Assembly: GCF_019334305.1 (NCBI RefSeq)
Contig: NZ_JAHWGH010000008.1
Span: 248,001-312,000 of the forward strand
Source: Rossellomorea orangium
Lineage (GTDB): Bacteria; Bacillota; Bacilli; Bacillales; Bacillaceae_B
Length of the DNA: 64,000 nucleotides
Direction: 5' to 3'
This document shows, one piece after another, positions 8,100 to 16,674 of the stretch (the stretch's first letter is position 1; each line of letters begins with the position of its first letter). The position numbers and the translations under genes are program-made. The notes under the pieces are model-generated. The model was not told where the DNA came from. It searched no databases and worked only from the letters and a program-made list of their open reading frames with translations.

Positions 8100-9017
8100 T
8101 CACCCTTTCAAGTTGGTTTTCATAACAGCATGAGATTTTTTCGTGCTTTCGAGTAAGGGACATTTTTTTACGGCTTCGATGAATGCATCTATATCGCGCT
8201 TGATTGGAACAAGAGTGATCATGACCTTTCCATCCACATAATCTTTTCTTGTGAATTGATAGCGTTTGACACCCAATGCCCGGCATGCTTCGAATAAAGC
8301 AGCCTGCCGTTGTCCGAAGTTATCCAAATTGATCCTGAAATGATTTTCTTTAGGGTAGATGACGACGGCCATTCCTTCTTCTGTAAATAGCTTTTCAGCG
8401 TTGTCCGTTCCGAGCAGGTTGCTGACATACATATCATCTACATAAAGGGATGAATGTTTTACGTCTACTTTTCCTTCCTTTACCTCTGCAATATCCCCGA
8501 TCGTCTTGCCTTTCGTGAATCTTTGCAAATAATATAAGAGTGCGAAACCCGCCAATGCACCCCCGACTATACAAATCATTAGATTGTTCAAATCGAGAGC
8601 GTTTCGGAGAAGGGAAATCGTGAAAGAAGTGACGAGCGCTACGATAAATGCAATATAATTTCTGGCTTCGAATGTTTTGGCAATTCCATCTATGTATGCT
8701 TTACCTCGATAGGTGTATTCTGTTTCCTCCAAGTCACTTAAACTTTCCTTTTCCATTTTTCTTACATCTCTAAATTGTTGAAGAGCCAATGTCAGGAATG
8801 TCACAGCCACAAAGTTTTTGCTGAGTAAAGCAGGAATTGCCACGGCCCCGAGTGCCGCTGCTACAAAACCCGTAATGATTTGAATAAGATAACCATTGGG
8901 GTAACTGGGATACTGCCTGAAGTCTTCTTTGATGGTTATGATTCTCGCGATCGTTCCAATCACAATCGCACTGACAATGGTAATTAGTTCATTTGATGTT
9001 ATACCGGCTGATTCCAT
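8100..9017 (-). CDS. YIEGIA-family membrane protein
   Basis: The 305-residue protein has N-terminal helices near 8-28, 42-63 and 66-85, a conserved cytosolic YIDGIAKTFEARNY block (the family signature, YIDGIA here rather than YIEGIA), two more helices near 120-165, and a C-terminal soluble domain of about 130 residues. The family is conserved in spore-forming bacilli and has been linked to the spore envelope. It forms a pair with the small gene directly downstream. It is odd among metal-resistance genes, but members do occur as extra copies. A clean RBS GAGGTGATACACC precedes the ATG. Confidence 0.7.
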   Translation of the reverse strand: MESAGITSNELITIVSAIVIGTIARIITIKEDFRQYPSYPNGYLIQIITGFVAAALGAVAIPALLSKNFVAVTFLTLALQQFRDVRKMEKESLSDLEETEYTYRGKAYIDGIAKTFEARNYIAFIVALVTSFTISLLRNALDLNNLMICIVGGALAGFALLYYLQRFTKGKTIGDIAEVKEGKVDVKHSSLYVDDMYVSNLLGTDNAEKLFTEEGMAVVIYPKENHFRINLDNFGQRQAALFEACRALGVKRYQFTRKDYVDGKVMITLVPIKRDIDAFIEAVKKCPLLESTKKSHAVMKTNLKG

Positions 9018-9101
9018 GGTGTATCACCTCGATTAATGGGATCGATCTGGATTAGTATTAGGAAATAGTCTGTGGTTTATTCGAGGTTTATCCTTGCATT
9101 T

Positions 9102-9123
9102 ATATGTGTATATGTGTTCATAT
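9102..9123 (+). promoter_or_regulatory. Candidate CzrA/SmtB-type half-site before the CDF operon
   Basis: ATATG-TGTT-CATAT (9110-9123) contains, on the minus strand, ATGAACACATA, the same string as in the czrA-like promoter at 16632-16642. An overlapping ATATGTGTATATG lies just upstream (9102-9114). Confidence 0.4.
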
Positions 9124-9154
9124 TGGGATATTAATGAATAAGGAGGTTCAAATT

Positions 9155-9262
9155 GTGGAGACTGCCTTTCTATTAACGTGTTTATTTATTTTGATCATTG
9201 TACTTCTTTATACGTTCTTTATCATTGCTGCTTATAAGAAAGGAAAAAAGATGAAAAAATAG
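9155..9262 (+). CDS. 35-residue single-helix membrane protein
   Basis: GTG start at 9155 preceded by a very strong AAGGAGGTTCAAATT. The peptide is one hydrophobic helix (residues 4-26) followed by a basic tail ending KKGKKMKK. The stop is 22 nt before the CDF exporter start, so they probably share a transcript. It is too short for standard gene calls. It could be a regulatory or assembly peptide for the downstream transporter; function not recognised. Confidence 0.55.
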   Translation: METAFLLTCLFILIIVLLYTFFIIAAYKKGKKMKK

Positions 9263-9284
9263 TGTAAGAGGAGCGTGATGCAAA

Positions 9285-10136
9285 TTGTCCAAGAATCATT
9301 CATCTACCAAAAATACCAGGCTGGCCTTTTTCTTAAATCTAATCTTTACTATTATCGAGTTCATTGGAGGATATCTCACTAATAGTATGGCGATATTGTC
9401 TGATGCTGTACATGATTTGGGAGATAGTCTGTCGCTCGGGGGATCATGGTATTTACAGAGACTTTCAAATAAAGAAGGGAACAATAGGTACAGCTTCGGA
9501 TACAAGAGGTTTTCAGCACTGGGCGCGTTGATCAGCGGGACCGTATTGCTGTTCGGGTCGATTTTCGTTTTGACTGAGGCTATACCCAGATTGTTTAATC
9601 CTACTCATCCAGATGCCCAGGGGATGTTGTGGTTTGCCATATTAGGTGTGGCGATAAATGGATTCGCTGCATGGAGGTTACATAGTGGAAGCTCCATGAA
9701 TGAAAAGGTTCTGTCCTGGCACCTTCTTGAGGACATTCTTGGCTGGGTAGGGGTCCTGATCATCAGTATCGTGATGATGTTTAAGGATATTCATATTCTC
9801 GATCCCATTCTTTCCATTGTGATTACTTGTTTTGTACTATTTAACGTTGTTAGAAACCTTATTAAAACGATGAAGGTCTTTCTTGATGCAGTGCCTGATG
9901 AAGTGGATTTGGATGCCCTTCGTGAACAAATCAAGAGTATAAACGGCGTGGATAAAGTTGACCATCTTCATATCTGGTCGATCGATGGAGAAGAGAATGC
10001 CATGATTACTCATTTATATACTTCGAAGGGTTTTGCATGCGAAAAACAAGAAGAGATAAAAGAGAAGGTAAGGGATTTTGTTTCACACCTTGATATTAAG
10101 CATTCCACTATAGAAATTCATATAAAAGAAAACTAG
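9285..10136 (+). CDS. czcD: CDF-family zinc/divalent-metal exporter (CzcD-like)
   Basis: The 283-residue cation diffusion facilitator has six helices, the family signature SDAVHDLGDSLSLG near residues 39-52 with the metal-binding HxxxD in helix 2, and LLEDILGW with the second metal-site Asp in helix 5. The C-terminal cytosolic domain (about 200-283) ends in HSTIEIHIKEN. CDF proteins exchange protons for Zn(II), Cd(II) or Co(II). The TTG at 9285 is the only start in frame; GAGGAGCG lies 11 nt upstream. A CzrA-type half-site lies upstream of the 35-residue leader gene. Confidence 0.88.
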   Translation: MSKNHSSTKNTRLAFFLNLIFTIIEFIGGYLTNSMAILSDAVHDLGDSLSLGGSWYLQRLSNKEGNNRYSFGYKRFSALGALISGTVLLFGSIFVLTEAIPRLFNPTHPDAQGMLWFAILGVAINGFAAWRLHSGSSMNEKVLSWHLLEDILGWVGVLIISIVMMFKDIHILDPILSIVITCFVLFNVVRNLIKTMKVFLDAVPDEVDLDALREQIKSINGVDKVDHLHIWSIDGEENAMITHLYTSKGFACEKQEEIKEKVRDFVSHLDIKHSTIEIHIKEN

Positions 10137-10159
10137 GCATAAGAAACTGCCTAGTTTTT
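10129..10159. terminator. Bidirectional terminator, czcD/ctaA
   Basis: AAAACTAGGCA (10129-10139) pairs with TGCCTAGTTTT (10148-10158) with T and A runs on both sides. It overlaps the ends of both convergent genes. Confidence 0.7.
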
Positions 10160-10996
10160 CTTCTTAGTATTAAAATAGCAGATTGCTGTCATATGACTAA
10201 GCAATGCTACGGTAAGAATGGAAAAAATCATGTGTAGAGATGAAGAGATTGGGCTGAGTTCCTCCGTTTTGGCAATAAATCCTCCAAAGGTTGTAAATCC
10301 AGCCAGCAAAATCAATAGCAAGGCTTGTTTCTTCATCACTTTATACCTGAACGAAAGGAATAGTGCATACCCTGTAGAGAATAGTGTGACCATTCCTAAA
10401 ACACCATGCATCAAATATACGAAGGTTGCCAGTTCGATTTCTACGGTGTTTATTTCGAATAGAAGTTGACTTAGTTCAAAATGTTTAAAGAGAGCACCTA
10501 CTAGCACCTCTGTCATAAGAGTTGTAAATCCAACAAACAAAGGTATTCTTAATTCTTCCAGATCCCTGTTTTCAGGTCTTTTATTTAACCCTGCATGAAG
10601 GAAAATGAGAGAGATTAATAGAAATAGACTAAACATCACATCAAGTGTCGTGAAGCCGGTTGGTGTTCCCAGTAATACATTCATCCCGCCAATCATAGCT
10701 TGGATAAATAAGAGAATCATTGAAAGAACCGAAATGACTTTTACTGCTTTATCGGATGATTTCTTCCATGCCAAGATTGCGTTAATAAGAATGACCAGCC
10801 CGAGCAGTGTGGTAAACACACGGTGAGAATATTCGATCACTATGTGATAATCGGTTATATCAGGAATGATTTTCCCATTACAGAATGGCCAATCAGTACC
10901 GCAGGCATCGCCTGAATTTGTTGCAACCACTAAGTTTCCAAGAATTAATGCAGCAATCGTTACATTGATTGTAAATAAGGAGAAATTATATTTCAT
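10151..10996 (-). CDS. ctaA: COX15/CtaA-family heme A synthase-like protein
   Basis: The 281-residue protein has about eight helices. Conserved CtaA features are the N-terminal loop with a Cys pair (GDACGTDWPFCNG, residues 29-41), IEYSHR in helix 2 and further heme-ligand His (LMHGVLG, SLHMIFS). CtaA hydroxylates and oxidises heme O to heme A for cytochrome oxidase in the membrane. It is rather divergent. The chromosome of a bacillus normally has ctaA beside ctaB, so this lone copy among metal genes may be an extra, metal-tolerant version, consistent with the SCO and FixH-like genes at 19.3-20.6 kb. Confidence 0.8.
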   Translation of the reverse strand: MKYNFSLFTINVTIAALILGNLVVATNSGDACGTDWPFCNGKIIPDITDYHIVIEYSHRVFTTLLGLVILINAILAWKKSSDKAVKVISVLSMILLFIQAMIGGMNVLLGTPTGFTTLDVMFSLFLLISLIFLHAGLNKRPENRDLEELRIPLFVGFTTLMTEVLVGALFKHFELSQLLFEINTVEIELATFVYLMHGVLGMVTLFSTGYALFLSFRYKVMKKQALLLILLAGFTTFGGFIAKTEELSPISSSLHMIFSILTVALLSHMTAICYFNTKKKN

Positions 10997-11038
10997 TTTT
11001 CATAGTAGTCCTTTCATGTTAAACTAGATGTTATATTT

Positions 11039-11055
11039 ATATATGTTCATATATT
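11039..11055 (-). promoter_or_regulatory. Candidate ArsR-type site before ctaA
   Basis: ATATG-TT-CATAT (11041-11052) contains on the minus strand ATGAACATATA, close to the ATGAACACATA strings before czcD and the czrA-like gene. It suggests a shared regulator; weak on its own. Confidence 0.35.
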
Positions 11056-11162
11056 AACAGGTTCGAGCGTTTCAACACAAACGTTTAAGGCGGTTTTCAC
11101 ATAACGTTCACCATTCATGTAATGTCAGATAAACAATAATAGATTTATGGAGTTGATACAAA

Positions 11163-13022
11163 TTGAACTTATTAAAGAAACAAATGGGAGACAATTTCTT
11201 TTTGTTGACTCTCATCTTTTTAATTGCAAAATCATATGTAGTCAGCCGGTTCGTCTTTAACCTGGAGATTGAGAATGTCATGCAGGAACTGATTCTATTC
11301 CTTGCGAATGCAGGGTCTATCATGCTGATCCTGTCCCTGGTGGCGATCGGTAAGAAAGAGACACTGAAATGGAAGCTTTTGGTCACCAATATCCTTGGAA
11401 CGTTCATTCTCTATTTTAACGTGGTGTATTATCGGTTTTTCAATGACTTCATTACAATGCCGGTACTCTTTCAAACAGATAACGCGTCGGATTTGGGAGA
11501 GAGTATAGTCAGTCTAATGAATCCGTTGGATATTCTTTTGATTGCTGACTTTATGCTTATCACTTATCTATTAAAATATGTGAAGATAGTTGAAAACAAG
11601 AGAAAACATTTCAAATTTGCATTCGCTTCTGTCATTATTCTATTACTGAATATCGGTCTTGCGAACATAGAAAGACCCCAGCTATTGACCAGGTCCTTTG
11701 ACCGTCAGATGCTGGTGAAAAATTTAGGAGTGTTCAATTACCATCTGTATGATGGATTTCTGCAGGCTAAGACGAATATGAATCGGGCACTTGCGGATAA
11801 TTCAGAGCTGGCTGAAGTTTTGAACTACACAGAATCAATAAAGAGACCGGTAAATGAAGAAATGACGGGGGTTGCAAAAGGAAAGAATGTGTTTGTTATT
11901 TCACTTGAATCTACTCAGAACTTTGTAATAAATAATAAAGTGGATGGAAAAGTGATCACACCTTTTCTGAACCAACTAATCAGACAAGAAGATACGTATT
12001 ATTTTAATAATTTCTATCATCAAACAGGACAAGGGAAAACGTCCGATTCTGAGTTCTTGTTTGAAAATTCATTGTATGGACTGCCAAGAGGAGCAGCGTT
12101 TTTCACACATGCTCAGAACGAGTATAATGGGCTTCCATCTTTGTTAAAAGAAAAGGGATATACAACATCGGTGTTCCATGCCAACAACAAAAGCTTTTGG
12201 AACAGGGATGTTATGTATAAAAACCTGGGGTATGAAAACTACTACTCCGAATCGTATTATGAGGTGAATAATGAAAACTCGATAGGCTGGGGTTTGAAGG
12301 ATCAATCATTTTATGAACAGTCGATTCCATATTTAAAAGAGCTTTCACAGCCTTTTTATTCAAAATTCATCACGTTGACGAACCATTTCCCTTTTTCTCT
12401 TGAACAAGAGGATGAGTCGATCCCGGAATGGACTTCAAATGACGGAACGGTGAATCGTTACTTCACTACAGTCAGGTATGAAGACGAAGCATTAAAGCAA
12501 TTTTTTGAAAGGTTGAAAGAGGAAGGTTTATACGAGAACTCAGTCTTCATCATCATGGGGGACCATTATGGAATCTCTCAAAATCATAATGAAGCAATGG
12601 GGCAGTATTTAGGTAAAGAAATCACCCCATTCGTAAATACCCAGCTTCAACGGGTCCCGATGATTGTTCATATTCCAGGTGAAACAAATGGACGCACCAT
12701 ATCAAATGTAAGCGGACAAATCGATGTGAAACCGACCATATTAAACATGTTGGGGATAAAGCCAGATGAAGACATCCAGTTCGGATCGGATTTATTTACG
12801 AAGGATCCTGATCAGTTTGTCGTACTCCGAGACGGCAGCTTCATTACAGATAAGTACGTGTATACCGATCAGAAGTGTTATGACAAGAGTACAGAAAAGC
12901 TGACGGAACAAAATGCATGTGAGCCCTATATCAATCAGGCAGAAGACCAACTCAAATATTCGGATCAGGTAGTTTATGGGGACCTGTTACGGTTTTTAGA
13001 AGAGAAGAAACAAGGTGAATAA
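11163..13022 (+). CDS. LTA synthase-family glycerol-phosphate transferase
   Basis: The 619-residue protein has five N-terminal membrane helices (about 12-165) and an extracellular sulfatase-fold domain. Catalytic features are LEST with metal ligand Glu249, the nucleophile Thr293 in GQGKTSDSEF, and MGDHYG further on. LtaS enzymes polymerise glycerol phosphate from phosphatidylglycerol onto a glycolipid anchor, producing lipoteichoic acid outside the membrane. The start is TTG with a modest GGAGTTGAT upstream. Lipoteichoic acid binds cations, which gives a possible link to the metal island. It is likely one of several paralogs in the host. Confidence 0.85.
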   Translation: MNLLKKQMGDNFFLLTLIFLIAKSYVVSRFVFNLEIENVMQELILFLANAGSIMLILSLVAIGKKETLKWKLLVTNILGTFILYFNVVYYRFFNDFITMPVLFQTDNASDLGESIVSLMNPLDILLIADFMLITYLLKYVKIVENKRKHFKFAFASVIILLLNIGLANIERPQLLTRSFDRQMLVKNLGVFNYHLYDGFLQAKTNMNRALADNSELAEVLNYTESIKRPVNEEMTGVAKGKNVFVISLESTQNFVINNKVDGKVITPFLNQLIRQEDTYYFNNFYHQTGQGKTSDSEFLFENSLYGLPRGAAFFTHAQNEYNGLPSLLKEKGYTTSVFHANNKSFWNRDVMYKNLGYENYYSESYYEVNNENSIGWGLKDQSFYEQSIPYLKELSQPFYSKFITLTNHFPFSLEQEDESIPEWTSNDGTVNRYFTTVRYEDEALKQFFERLKEEGLYENSVFIIMGDHYGISQNHNEAMGQYLGKEITPFVNTQLQRVPMIVHIPGETNGRTISNVSGQIDVKPTILNMLGIKPDEDIQFGSDLFTKDPDQFVVLRDGSFITDKYVYTDQKCYDKSTEKLTEQNACEPYINQAEDQLKYSDQVVYGDLLRFLEEKKQGE

Positions 13023-13032
13023 CCTAAAGAAG

Positions 13033-13066
13033 AAGCTGAAGTTACTAGAGGTAACTTCAGCTTTTT
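13033..13066. terminator. Bidirectional terminator, ltaS-like/ynfA
   Basis: AAGCTGAAGTTAC (13033-13045) pairs with GTAACTTCAGCTT (13051-13063), followed by TTTATC. It sits between convergent genes. Confidence 0.75.
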
Positions 13067-13388
13067 ATCTTGGTGCCCAAAGAATCACTGAAACTCCTAA
13101 GAGGCAAATAGCTGCACCGATAAAGTCATACATGTCCGGGGTGTTCTTATCAACCCACCATCCCCACAGGATTGCGAGAACGACAAATACTCCGCCATAT
13201 GCAGCATATACCCTTCCAAACGTGGGGAAGTTCTGCAGAGTAGGGATGATCCCATAAAGAACCAGGATAAGGCTTCCCCATACTCCATACCACGGAGAAG
13301 CGTTCTCCCTCAGCCATAACCAGACGAGATACCCTCCTCCGATTTCAGCCAGCCCGGCAACGATAAATAATATGATGGCAGTTAACAA
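13065..13388 (-). CDS. YnfA-family (UPF0060) four-helix membrane protein
   Basis: The 107-residue protein has the YnfA features: [13 protein letters not shown] in helix 1, a Trp-rich second segment, [13 protein letters not shown] and [10 protein letters not shown] between helices 3 and 4, and a short GAAICLLGV final helix. YnfA proteins are related to small multidrug resistance transporters and give modest efflux of cationic compounds in some enterobacteria; the natural substrate is uncertain. It is usually found in metal- or drug-resistance neighbourhoods in Firmicutes. It stands alone between convergent terminators. Confidence 0.85.
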   Translation of the reverse strand: MLTAIILFIVAGLAEIGGGYLVWLWLRENASPWYGVWGSLILVLYGIIPTLQNFPTFGRVYAAYGGVFVVLAILWGWWVDKNTPDMYDFIGAAICLLGVSVILWAPR

Positions 13389-13452
13389 ATAGAAACGACC
13401 TCCCTTTCATAAAAGCCAGATCTGATCATATCACAGACCTGGTGATGATATA

Positions 13453-14850
13453 TTACACCCACCCGAAGATCCTTGCTAATTGAGCAATTGCGAACGTGAC
13501 TGCTATAGCCAAACCTGTAGGGATTGCAAAGGACAAGAATGTCCACTTTTTACTTTTTGTTTCTTTATAGATATTAATCAGGGTCGTTCCGCAAGGGTAG
13601 TGGAGTAGTGAAAATAACATCATATTTAAAGCTGTGATCCAGGTCCACCCTTGATCAATGAAAATTTTCTTTAATGAATCCAGATCCTCCACCTCGATCA
13701 TTGCTCCGGTCGATAAGTATCCCATTAATAGGATTGGGAGAACGATCTCATTTGCAGGGAGACCCAGAATGAATGCCATTAAGATAAATCCATCCAAGCC
13801 AAGTTGTTGTGCGAACGGATCCAGAAACTGGACGATATGCATTAAGATACTCGTATCTCCGACCATGATATTAGCCAGAATCCAAGTTAGTACACCAGCT
13901 GGGGCGGCAATGACAATGGCCCTTTTTAATACAAAGGCTGATTTATCAATTGTCGCTCTTATGATGGTGTTCATAAATTGTGGTTTGCGGTATGGAGGCA
14001 GTTCCAATGTGTAATGGGTTGGAACTCCCTTGAGTGCAGTTTTTGAAAGAATCCATGAGACTGCAAGTGTAACAATAATACCAAATACGACCATCCCGAC
14101 CACAACTCCTGCAGTTACAAGAGTTCCAGCAGCACCGGTGAATCCGGCAGCCATAAATATGGATGCAAGCAATATTAGTGTTGGCCATCGGCCGTTACAA
14201 GGAACGAAATTATTGGTAAGGATCGCAAGCATTCTTTCACGAGGCGATTCAATGATCCTGGTAGACATGATTGCAGCTGCATTGCATCCGAATCCCATTG
14301 CCATTGTGAGGGATTGTTTTCCGTGTGCACCGGTTTTTTTAAACAAACGATCCATATTAAAGGCTACTCTGGGCAGATATCCGTAATTTTCTAAAAGGGC
14401 AAACATTGGAAAGAAGATGGCCATTGGCGGCAGCATAACACTGATTACCCAAGATGTTCCTCTGTAAAGTCCCAATACTAGTACCCCGTGAAGCCAATCA
14501 GGAGCGTTGATGGTCTGGAATCCCAATGTCAGGTATCCTTCAAGCCATCCAAAAAAGCTGGCAAGCATGGAAGAGGGAACATTAGCGCCGGCAATTGTTA
14601 AATAAATGACGATTCCCAGCATTGCAAGCATAATTGGAAACCCAAATAATCTTGAGGTAAGGATTTTATCAAGTTTTTCTGTGTGTAACAATTTGCTTTG
14701 ATCCTTCACTTTTGTCACGTCTTGACAAATGGCCTGTGTATGCCGAAATGCACTTGATACAATTTCATCACGTATTGATTCAGAGGAAAGATTAAAAGCT
14801 TTTTGTTTAAGTAAAGTGATTTCACCACTACTCTCCTGATGCAAATTCAT
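13453..14850 (-). CDS. feoB: Split FeoB, membrane (Gate/nucleoside-recognition) half
   Basis: The 465-residue membrane part corresponds to the two Gate domains of FeoB, with GFGCNAAAIMSTRII and NNFVPCNGRWPT around residues 187-220, and GLPANEIVLP and YPCGTTLINIY in the second half. It would form the Fe(II) pore. There is no G domain: that is encoded by the preceding gene in another frame, overlapping by 23 nt. The ATG at 14850 has its own AAGGAGGGA at the right distance, so the split is a designed gene boundary rather than a recent frameshift. Specificity for Fe(II) is inferred from family and feoA. Confidence 0.85.
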   Translation of the reverse strand: MNLHQESSGEITLLKQKAFNLSSESIRDEIVSSAFRHTQAICQDVTKVKDQSKLLHTEKLDKILTSRLFGFPIMLAMLGIVIYLTIAGANVPSSMLASFFGWLEGYLTLGFQTINAPDWLHGVLVLGLYRGTSWVISVMLPPMAIFFPMFALLENYGYLPRVAFNMDRLFKKTGAHGKQSLTMAMGFGCNAAAIMSTRIIESPRERMLAILTNNFVPCNGRWPTLILLASIFMAAGFTGAAGTLVTAGVVVGMVVFGIIVTLAVSWILSKTALKGVPTHYTLELPPYRKPQFMNTIIRATIDKSAFVLKRAIVIAAPAGVLTWILANIMVGDTSILMHIVQFLDPFAQQLGLDGFILMAFILGLPANEIVLPILLMGYLSTGAMIEVEDLDSLKKIFIDQGWTWITALNMMLFSLLHYPCGTTLINIYKETKSKKWTFLSFAIPTGLAIAVTFAIAQLARIFGWV

Positions 14851-15556
14851 ACTCTTTCCCTCCTTTTCTGTTCTTAAATACTCGCTGATTTAATTCTTCA
14901 ATAACACTTTCATCACCTTCCAACAGTCGCAGTGCAATCCACCTTGATGGTAGAAAATCATCATATACAGCTTCGATGTCAGGTTGTAACGTTGAGATTT
15001 TATTTTCTATTTCCTCTGAGTACTTGATATTAATGGGAGCAAACGTACGGTTGTTCTTTACGATGTCACTGATTGTGTTCAGCATGTTTTCTATTCCGAT
15101 TTTATTTCGTGCTGATATTTTCAATACAGGTACTCCAAGTGTGTTACGTAGTTTTTGTTCATCGATATGAATTCCCTTTTTTTCAGCCTCATCAATTAAA
15201 TTCAAGCAAATCACTACTTTGTTCGTAATCTCCATTACCTGTAAAGCAATATTGAGATTTCTCTCTAAGGAGGTGGAGTCTAATACAACAATAGTGATAT
15301 CCGGTTTTTCAAAAGCAATATAATTCCGGGCTATTTCTTCATCAAGTGAATTTGAAAACAGTGAATACGTCCCAGGCAGATCAATGATTTCATATGAGGT
15401 CTGCAGATGATCGAAGTAACCCTTTGACTGGGATACAGTCTTACCCGGCCAGTTTCCTGTGTGCTGGCGTAAACCAGTCAACAGGTTGAACAAAGTTGAT
15501 TTCCCGGTATTCGGATTACCTGCCAGTGCAATACGATATGTCCTTTGGTTATCCAA
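14828..15556 (-). CDS. feoB: Split FeoB, cytosolic GTPase half
   Basis: The 242-residue protein is the small G domain plus the helical insert of FeoB: G1 GNPNTGKS (residues 12-19), HTGNWPGKTV switch I, G3 DLPGTYSL, G4 NLIDEA, and an all-helical tail. It ends within the start of the membrane half, in a different frame. GTP binding and hydrolysis control Fe(II) passage through the pore. TTG start directly at the feoA stop, with GGGGAGCTGG upstream. The operon order is feoA, GTPase, pore. Confidence 0.87.
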   Translation of the reverse strand: MDNQRTYRIALAGNPNTGKSTLFNLLTGLRQHTGNWPGKTVSQSKGYFDHLQTSYEIIDLPGTYSLFSNSLDEEIARNYIAFEKPDITIVVLDSTSLERNLNIALQVMEITNKVVICLNLIDEAEKKGIHIDEQKLRNTLGVPVLKISARNKIGIENMLNTISDIVKNNRTFAPINIKYSEEIENKISTLQPDIEAVYDDFLPSRWIALRLLEGDESVIEELNQRVFKNRKGGKEYEFASGE

Positions 15557-15796
15557 TTAAACCAGCTCCCCAATAATTTTTGTACTTTCTTCTTTTCTTA
15601 AAGCAATCATTGTATTACTTACTCGAAATGCGGTGGGATCGCCTAAAGGACTTTTCTTAACGGACGTGATAATGCCCCCAGGTACAAAACCCAAATCTAA
15701 TAATCGTCTTCTCATTACCCCAGTAAGATGCAATTCTGTAATTCTCATACTTTTGCCTTCTTCAAGGTCATATAGTCTATTTGTGGACAAAGGCAT
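15557..15796 (-). CDS. feoA: FeoA, SH3-like accessory protein of ferrous iron uptake
   Basis: The 79-residue SH3-fold protein has GVMRRRLLDLGFVPGG (the family core) and ends KIIGELV. FeoA binds or regulates FeoB. The ATG at 15796 is preferred because GAAGGGTGG lies 7 nt upstream; a GTG at 15808 would overlap this RBS. It is first gene of the feoA-feoB(GTPase)-feoB(pore) operon. Confidence 0.88.
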   Translation of the reverse strand: MPLSTNRLYDLEEGKSMRITELHLTGVMRRRLLDLGFVPGGIITSVKKSPLGDPTAFRVSNTMIALRKEESTKIIGELV

Positions 15797-15863
15797 TTGT
15801 TTTACCACCCTTCACATATTTTTTATTAAGTTTATTTTTTTTCCTTAGTGCAACTTTTTCTTT

Positions 15864-15905
15864 ATCGTATGACCGAAATTTGATTTTGTCAATAGCTTTA
15901 TTGAC
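15864..15905 (-). promoter_or_regulatory. feoA promoter with candidate operator
   Basis: On the minus strand TTGACA (15887-15892) and TACGAT (15864-15869) are separated by exactly 17 nt. GTCAAT-AGCTTT-ATTGAC (15888-15905) is a perfect inverted repeat overlapping the -35 and also placing a plus-strand TTGACG at 15901-15906. A regulator bound here could affect feoA and the divergent ZIP-like gene. It does not match the classic Fur box. Confidence 0.5.
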
Positions 15906-15959
15906 GAATGTTTGTACTTTTTACTGAATAAAGTTAACTAGTGGAAAGGGGGTGCTGAT

Positions 15960-16577
15960 ATTCACATTTATACAGGTTTATACGTAGGGATTCCTTTAAT
16001 CATAGGGGGTGTAATCGGTATTTTTACATATAATCTGATTGGCAAGAATAAAAAAATCCTCACGAACTTGATTGGGATAGGCATGGTTTTATTTATAATA
16101 TTGGAGTTCATTCCGCATATTATTGGGAAGTACGATTACACTGGTGTCTTGTTGGGGAGTACAAATGCTGTTGTCTTCTTTTATGCATTGACTCGGCTTA
16201 CTAATCGGAAAATAAGCACGAGCAGGAGGCTGCCATTCATTGCAATGATCTCAGGCTTTATTCTGCATAGCATTCCGACTGGTTTCAGTATTGGGGTCAC
16301 GTCAGCCATCGATGGAATATTGGCGATGAAGCAATTGAAGGGGATGTTCATCCACCACTTAGGTGAGGGGGTAGGAATAGCGGGTCTATTGTTCAAACAA
16401 GGAAATGAGGTGCGTTTTGCTTCTGCGGGTGCTTCTGTAATCGTTATTACTCTGGTCTTTTACTTTTCTGTGTTGGCTGGTACTAATTATCAAGTGAATG
16501 AACATATAGCAAACTGGGTTGTTGGTGTTGCACTAGGATCGCTAATCTATGCGTTGATGCATTTATTTGAAACGTGA
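15960..16577 (+). CDS. ZIP-family metal transporter, probably starting at ATT
   Basis: The protein has 205 residues from ATT 15960. The frame is open from 15942, and AAAGGGGGTG ends 5 nt before this ATT. The first standard start in frame (TTG 16068) would cut off the first helix and has no RBS. ZIP hallmarks are LHSIPTGFSIG in helix 4 and IHHLGEGVGIAG in helix 5, with the metal-binding His and HxxxE residues. ZIP proteins import Zn(II), Fe(II) or Mn(II). Divergent from feo with an overlapping repeat. A hairpin with a T8 run follows (16582-16613). Confidence 0.7.
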   Translation: MHIYTGLYVGIPLIIGGVIGIFTYNLIGKNKKILTNLIGIGMVLFIILEFIPHIIGKYDYTGVLLGSTNAVVFFYALTRLTNRKISTSRRLPFIAMISGFILHSIPTGFSIGVTSAIDGILAMKQLKGMFIHHLGEGVGIAGLLFKQGNEVRFASAGASVIVITLVFYFSVLAGTNYQVNEHIANWVVGVALGSLIYALMHLFET

Positions 16578-16630
16578 GGGAAATCTGTTTGACAAAAGCA
16601 GATCTTTTTTTTATCATATAAATTATAATA

Positions 16631-16650
16631 CATGAACACATAATCATATA
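16631..16650 (+). promoter_or_regulatory. Candidate 12-2-12-type operator of the CzrA-like repressor
   Basis: CATGAACACATAATCATATA (16631-16650) resembles the SmtB/CzrA operator pattern TGAACA-N5/6-TCA. It sits 25 nt before the repressor start, beside a TATAAT-like element (16624-16629). Confidence 0.55.
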
Positions 16651-16674
16651 TTGGAATAGGATAGGAGTGTCAGT

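Noticed and set aside
13453..15556. feoB frameshift as sequencing error
   Set aside because: The second half has its own well-placed RBS and ATG, and the first half ends after a complete domain, which an error would not produce.
15841..15905. Fur box at the feoA promoter
   Set aside because: The GTCAAT-N6-ATTGAC repeat does not match the GATAATGATTATCATTATC pattern, so Fur control was not claimed.
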